NCBI RefSeq assembly: GCF_964355755.1
Contig: NC_092672.1
Coordinates: forward strand, 20,210,501 to 20,274,500
DNA: 64,000 nucleotides
Origin: Antedon mediterranea
Taxonomy: Eukaryota; Echinodermata; Crinoidea; Comatulida; Antedonidae
Direction: 5' to 3'
In this document: positions 57,801 to 64,000 of the stretch, piece by piece
Layout: each line of letters begins with the position of its first letter
Numbering within the stretch: the stretch's first letter is position 1
The notes under the pieces: model-generated
What the model was told of the DNA's origin: nothing
The model's database searches: none
The model's input: only the letters and a program-made list of their open reading frames with translations
Made by a program: the position numbers and the translations under genes

Positions 57801-60667
57801 TACTTGTTTTAATCTATTTATAAGTGTGTTTACAATTAAAATTAATGAAGTAGTTGCCGAGAAAATGCGATTTTAAAACGGTTCTAAAATCCCGTCGAGC
57901 CGATTTCCGCGCGTTGAAAACCTCATCGGAAAATCCCCATCAGTTTTCAAAAGACGATCCGATCCCATGATTACCATTGAAGCTAGCGGATTAATTTTTG
58001 TAGTATGTTATCAGGCTTTAAATGAGCTTTAATTTGATGTGAAAATCGTCTTCTATAAATAGGTTTTTCGTAACGAAAGATCAAATTTGGTGACAAAAAA
58101 CCAATTTTGAATCACCGTTTATGGAAAAATGTTATGGATTTTGGTATTAAATTATAGCTAAATCTACATTGAAATTGATAAAACATAGATTACATTACGT
58201 ATTGTGCATGGTAATTGTGCGAACTACATTTTAAAATGGTGCTGCATGAGGCGTAAATCCCGTTCAAAATTTCGAAGATTGAACCATTATAATCCGGTGA
58301 ATATTGTAGTGAGTAAAATATTGTACTGTAAAGTACGCGCTAGTTTGTTGTGACGTTTTCCGTTTAATACATCAATGCACCCTATCAGCGAATGGTACGT
58401 TCCATATTTTGAACACGTTGTTTTAGTTTTCCTCGCTCGACTTCGGCCGGCTCGACGCGAGATGTGTGACAGCAGCGATGTCGGAGATTGACATGTCCTA
58501 TTCCGTCGTAGAATATCTGGTTTTATACATTAATTTAACAACTTAAAATTGATGTAATGTGCGGAAGATTTATTATGCAAGTATACAATGCAAATGCGTT
58601 AGGTTAAAATGTACCGAAGACATTTATTAAGCTAATTTACCAACATTACATTTGACTCTGTATACGGCGGTCGAAAGTCATTAACTGCGACCGAAATACT
58701 TTAACGGGAGCGACTACTGATCGCGAGTAAGCCGTGACTTGGCCTAAACTTTAGCTCCGTATTTCAATTTAATAGCGAGCTTTCGTAACGAGACGGTAAA
58801 CGTGCAGTACAGCCGGTTTAACCAACCGTTACCGTACTCATTTACTAGGCTCCCGTCATGTCTATTACTGTTTCGTTTTGTTCACGCGACGGGGGAACAT
58901 GTGGGCGACGTCATAGTGCGATCAGGTATCATCATCAGTCAATTGCGGTTTGCTGCAGCACGTCGCTGAGAGTGAGGCATACATTGTATTTGTCTTGAGG
59001 TATTGCCTGTTAAAGAATAGCACGGGCTATTCCATTTTACTGTGGGTAATTGCGGTCAAATTTATAATAAATATTGAAAAACTGCAGGTATATACAAACG
59101 ATTTCCTGATTGCTGCCCTCTATATATTTTATTCCGTGGATTTTTAACTGTGTATTCAATAGATACTATTTGCTGTATATTGTAGAAACCTATTGTAAAG
59201 TTTGTTTTCTTTTCTCTCTCGTGTTTTCTTTCACATTTCTACTTTTATAAATTACGGTGTATTTTTGTAGTATGATTTAAGGTTTTATTTCAATTGCCGT
59301 ATACAAGAAATAACACGAGGTCAAAATATGGAGATATAAATTCAAAATGATCAAGGCAATTTTCCATCGACGGTATTAAAAAGAAAATACCCGGCACGGG
59401 TCATACTATACTAGATAATTTTTTTAAAGCATACCATGGCACAGGCGTACATGCATAGGCTATAAAAGTGTTTAAATTTCATATAAATATTATTTTGATG
59501 ATTTGCATCTCTAAGTATGATTATTAAGAAAATCGGTTTTAATTCAATTTAAGTTTCATCTTACTCAATGACAGATTCATCTTTTTAACATGCTCTTTTT
59601 ATTGCTCTAATTTTGTTCCAATATAACAAACCTAAAATTAAACATAAACAAAGTCCCAAGTTAAATATGCAATTTTTGTTATTTTTAAAGCGAGTTTGTT
59701 TTGTTGTACTTATTTTAATACATACAATTAAATACTTAAAAGTATTTAATTGTTGTAATAACAGCCAATTTAACGATGACCACCATACTTACCAACCTGA
59801 GAGATTTAAAATGCGTGATCGGACACAAAGTATTTACAGCCCCCACCCCCTCGTGGCGACTTGCGACGGAAACAAATTTAGTTCACTGGCACTCCTGGCC
59901 GGAAATATTACTCTCGCACGTAAAATTCATGATGAATGGCACCTCTTGTATTCCGGTACGGCGGTAAACGATGCAAATATTATTAGATTGTATATTACTC
60001 TTTTTTTTGTTAATTCAACGTTTTTCATGCTGATTCATGAATTTATTTTATTAAAAAACATTTTTTGGAGGGTAAAAATTGAACTGATCCACCAACCAAT
60101 AGCAAGAAAATTGGGTTTACCTTTTATAAACGCACACAAAATCATGTCATGTGTAATTGTGATCATGACAAACGTGAAGTGGTTATAGGCCCATCCTCGT
60201 CACGGCGAGCGACCACGGACACAGTAATTGTAACTTTCCCTGATATTACGTATTTTATTGATGTGTCATGATGTAATAATATAAATAGGCCTACTCGTGT
60301 AATGTTCTATACTTTTAAAATATACCAATTAATTTGAATGCATTTTCCTCTCAAATTGTGTTAAAAAATGATAACGCATCGTATAGGCCTACTTAGGTTT
60401 AAACGCGTGTTTCATTAAAATTACTTGAAATGCGGGACCGTCCCGAACGATGCGAGACGGTTGGTAACTATGGACCACATAAATAATTTTAAGTAGCCCT
60501 ACCATTTGTTTGTTGGAATTAATGGTATCGATTAATTACACAACTATTGCATATTATGTAATACAAACAATACGCATACATACATAGCGGATTAATACAA
60601 TTTACAGCTTGCCCAGTTTGTTTAAATGGACCCGAACTCATGGTGGTTACAAAATGGGGATTTGAAT
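54817..60667. other. Unassigned DNA, no supported gene
   Basis: About 5.8 kb of AT-rich sequence with a CpG-richer part at about 57860-59000. The longest frame (59613-60188, 191 codons) is Ile/Phe/Leu-rich with no family signature. A CCAAT word (60093) and TTTTATAAA (60121) lie about 30 bp apart on the + strand near 60120, a weak promoter-like pair with no gene downstream before the satellite. Confidence 0.5.
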
Positions 60668-61735
60668 TGAATGTTATTTAACTAAAAAAAACACGCTCTC
60701 AGGAAAAAATCACAGAAATTGCATAACTGTACCTTTAAATTTATTTTTATTGAATGAATTTATTAGTGTTCATCACATAGAACTAAAGTAAAGTCAAACA
60801 AGATAAAATCAAGTCTATTTAAGCAATTGAATGCTGTACCTTTACATTTATTTTTATTGAATGAAATTATTAGTGTTCATCACATGGAACTAAAGTAAAC
60901 TCAAACAAGAAAAAATCAGGTCTATTTAAGCAATTGAATGCTGTTTAATTAAATAAACACGCTCTCAAGGAAAATCACAGAAATTACGTAACTGTACCCT
61001 TAAATTTAATTTTATTGAATGAAATTATTAGTGTTCATCACATGGAACTAAAGTAAACTTAAACAAGAAAAAATCAGGTCTATTTTAGCAATTGAATGCT
61101 GTTTAATTAAAAAACACGCTCTCAAGAAAAATCACAGAAACTACGTAACTGTACCTTTAAATTTATTTTTATTGAATTAAATTATTAGTGTTTATCACAT
61201 AGAACTAAAGTAAACTCAAACAAGAAAAAACCAGGTCTATTTCAGCAATTGAATGCTGTTTTATTAAAACACACGCTCTCAAGAAAAATCACATAAATTA
61301 CGTAACTGTACCTTTAAATTTATTTTTATTGAATTAAATTATTAGCTTTCATCACATAGAACTAAAGTAAACTCAAAAAAGAAAAAATCAGGTCTATTTA
61401 AGCAATTGAATGCTGTTTAATTAAAAAACACGCTCTCAAGAAAAATCACATAAATTACGTAACTGTACCTTTAAATTTATTTTTATTGAATTAAATTATT
61501 AGTGTTCATCACATAGAACTAAAGTAAACTCAAAAAAGAAAAAACCAGGTCTATTTAAGGAATTGAATGTGGTTTAATTAAAAAACACGCTCTCAAGAAA
61601 AATCACATAAATTACGTAACTGTACCTTTAAATTTTATTTGATTGAATGAAATTATTAGTGTTCATCACATAGAACTAAAGTAAACTCAAAAAAGAAAAA
61701 AACAGGTCTATTTAAGCAATTGAATGTGGTTTAAT
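60668..61735 (+). repeat. 157-bp satellite, left part
   Basis: ACACGCTCTC starts at 60691, 60957, 61114, 61271, 61428 and 61585; the normal step is 157 bp. The first interval also contains a partial unit. Units share ATTACGTAACTGTACC and ATTAGTGTTCATCACA. The array is cut at 61735 by a LINE insertion. Confidence 0.95.
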
Positions 61736-62732
61736 AGTATGTTAAACTAAACGGTATTTTATCTGATAAAAGAACTGTTAGCATTGGCACGCCACAAGGG
61801 TCTGTTATCTCCCCAATGTTGTTTTCACTGTTCACCAGCAGTTTCAGAGCCAATTCAAATGAATGTTGTATAGTAAAATATGCAGATGACACAGTCATCA
61901 CTGGATACATTACTGGCAATGATGAAACAAGCTATAGACAACTAGGATGTGATTTTTATCACTGGTGCTGCAATAACAACCTGAAACTAAACATAAAGAA
62001 AACAAAAGAAATGCAAATTGATTTTAGGAAAATTAAAGAACCCTTAGAACCTCTGATTATAAATGAAAATGAGATTGAAGTAGTAAATGAGTACAAATAT
62101 CTGGGTTGTATAATTGACAATAAGCTAAGTTGGATAAATAATGTAAATAAAGCCACATGCAAAGCCAACCAAAGGATGTTTATTTTAAGAAAAATGAAGT
62201 ACCTACAAATTGACAAAACTATACTTAAATTGTTTTATAACTCTGTAATTCTCAGTGTAATACTTTTTTGTAATGTTTGTTTTTATGGTAATACAATGCA
62301 AAAAGATAAAATTAAACTTAATCGAATAGGAAATAGAGCAATTAGACTAGTAGGAGAGCACTTACCTGATGTTGAATCCTTGTATAAAGAAAATGTGTTA
62401 AAAAAGTAAAAAGTATCATTGATGATGAAACACATCCTCTTCACAAACAATTTGCTCTCATGAATTCTGGCATAAGACTACGTGCACTTAATACCAAAAC
62501 AAAACGGTTTAGGTGCTCGTTTGTACCTAATGCTATACACTTATATAACTCCATAGTACAAAGGTAAAATGTAACCGATAATTTTTATCTAATTTTAACA
62601 ATTTTTAGCCTCTTAACTTTTTGTGTGTGTTTTTGTAAATTGTATTTTATATTTTTGTATTTTGCCAGTTTTCAAATCACATTTCTGTTTTTTAAATGGA
62701 CAATAAAGTATATATGACTATGACTATGACTA
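61736..62732 (+). pseudogene. 5'-truncated LINE inserted in the satellite
   Basis: It begins inside the RT domain (SIGTPQGSVISPML), continues with the catalytic YADDTVITGY box, the KTKEMQIDF and YKYLGCIIDNKLSW segments, then after an A-run shift near 62405 HPLHKQF and FVPNAIHLYN, ending at 62567. The 3' end is AATAAA-like plus a tandem (ATGACT)n tail at 62713-62732. The style resembles I/Ingi-type elements more than the CR1/L2 copies above. TAAT may be its target duplication. Confidence 0.85.
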
Positions 62733-64000
62733 TAATTAAAAAACACGCTCTCAAGAAAAATCACATAAATTACGTAACTGTACCTTTAAATTTTATTTGA
62801 TTGAATGAAATTATTAGTGTTCATCACATGGAACTAAAGTAAACTCAAACAAGAAAAAATCAGGTTTATTTAAGCAATTGAATGCTGTTTAATTAAATAA
62901 ACACGCTCTCAAGAAAATCACATAAATTACGTAACTGTACCTTTAAATTTATTTTTATTGAATTAAATTATTAGTGTTCATCACATAGAACTAAAGTAAA
63001 CTCAAACAAGAAAAAACCAGGTCTATTTAAGCAATCGAATGCTGTTTAATTAAAAAACACGCTCTCAAGAAAAATCACATAAATTACGTAACTGTACCTT
63101 TAAATTTATTTTTATTGAATTAAATTATTAGTGTTCATCACATAGAACTAAAGTAAACTCAAACAAGAAAAAACCAGGTCTATTTAAGCAATTGAATGCT
63201 GTTTAATTAAAAAACACGCTCTCAAGAAAAATCACATAAATTACGTAACTGTACCTTTAAATTTATTTTTATTGAATTAAATTATTAGTGTTCATCACAT
63301 AGAACTAAAGTAAACTCAAACAAGAAAAAACCAGGTCTATTTAAGCAATCGAATGCTGTTTAATTAAAAAACACGCTCTCAAGAAAAATCACATAAATTA
63401 CGTAACTGTACCTTTAAATTTATTTTTATTGAATTAAATTATTAGTGTTCATCACTTAGAACTAAAGTAAACTCAAACAAGAAAAAACCAGGTCTATTTA
63501 AGCAATTGAATGCTGTTTAATTAAAAAACACGCTCTCAAGAAAAATCACATAAATTACGTAACTGTACCTTTAAATTTATTTTTATTGAATTAAATTATT
63601 AGTGTTCATCACATAGAACTAAAGTAAACTCAAACAAGAAAAAACCAGGTCTATTTAAGCAATTGAATGCTGTTTAATTAAAAAACACGCTCTCAAGAAA
63701 AATCACATAAATTACATAACTGTACCTTTAAATTTATTTTTATTGAATTAAATTATTAGTGTTCATCACATAGAACTAAAGTAAACTCAAAAAAGAAAAA
63801 ATCAGGTCTATTTAAGCAATTGAATGCTGTTTAATTAAATAAACACGCTCTCAAGGAAAATCACAGAAATTACGTAACTGTCCCTTTAAATTTATTTTTA
63901 TTGAATTAAATTATTAGTGTTCATCACATAGAACTAAAGTAAACTCAAAAAAGAAAAAACCAGGTCTATTTTAGCAATTGAATGCTGTTTAATTAAAAAA
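62733..64000 (+). repeat. 157-bp satellite, right part, continuing beyond the window
   Basis: ACACGCTCTC starts at 62743, 62901, 63057, 63214, 63371, 63528, 63685 and 63843. These units are more alike than those on the left. No ORF. The array runs past the last base. Confidence 0.95.

Noticed and set aside
59786-59795. CATACTTACC, like the 5' end of U1 snRNA
   Set aside because: The following ~150 bases lack U1 stem-loops and an Sm site; on the minus strand it merely resembles a splice donor.
59613-60188. 191-codon frame
   Set aside because: Hydrophobic AT-rich composition, no domain, no start context or neighbour support. A frame shift by one also stays open, so it looks like chance.

Overview
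The window is AT-rich metazoan DNA with very little host coding sequence, and most recognisable content is transposable elements and tandem repeats. The only host gene I can support is an ankyrin-repeat gene on the + strand, seen as three 99-bp exons (23914-24012, 37432-37530, 47759-47857). Each encodes exactly one 33-residue ankyrin repeat, lies in phase 0 and has good splice sites. CR1/L2-type LINEs, a Gypsy element, tRNA-derived SINE-like heads, many TAGGCCTA palindromes and long repeat-filled introns suggest an invertebrate deuterostome such as an echinoderm. That is a weak inference; no species marker is visible.

Layout. 1-8300: a minus-strand LINE (ORF1 at 7307-8128, ORF2 start at 6439) whose endonuclease domain is split by a young Gypsy LTR retrotransposon (238-6361). 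The Gypsy element has apparently identical 310-bp LTRs, a 4-bp target duplication, gag, a -1 frameshift site and protease-RT-RNase H, but no integrase. 8300-12158: mostly unassigned DNA with one possible MITE. 12159-19865: a repeat-dense block bounded by a perfect 38-bp inverted repeat. It holds a 536-bp MITE, a 164-bp satellite, a 240-bp-arm foldback, a ~200-bp tandem repeat, a 71-bp repeat array and a degenerate hammerhead-like motif. 19866-21830: two convergent tRNA-like heads, a pure 288-bp (CCGA)n tract and small repeats.

21830-60660: the ankyrin gene region and downstream DNA. A segment containing one ankyrin exon occurs twice in direct orientation (copy A about 30350-38090, copy B about 44168-48580), so the last two visible exons arose by duplication. 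Each copy was later hit by different insertions. Copy A carries a 3354-bp palindromic foldback element (33056-36409) studded with POU-octamer-like ATGCAAAT sites; copy B carries two LINE 3' fragments. The undisturbed copy serves as the empty site in each case. A decayed CR1-like LINE (38626-42717) lies between the copies, and a decayed L2-like LINE (50240-53990) follows. 60668-64000: a 157-bp satellite interrupted by a 1-kb truncated LINE and running off the window end.

No bacterial-type operons, CRISPR arrays or intact functional RNA genes were found. The strongest candidates for something undescribed are the octamer-rich foldback element, the integrase-less but recently mobile Gypsy element with a helix-hairpin-helix Gag N-terminus, and the 7.7-kb block bounded by inverted repeats.
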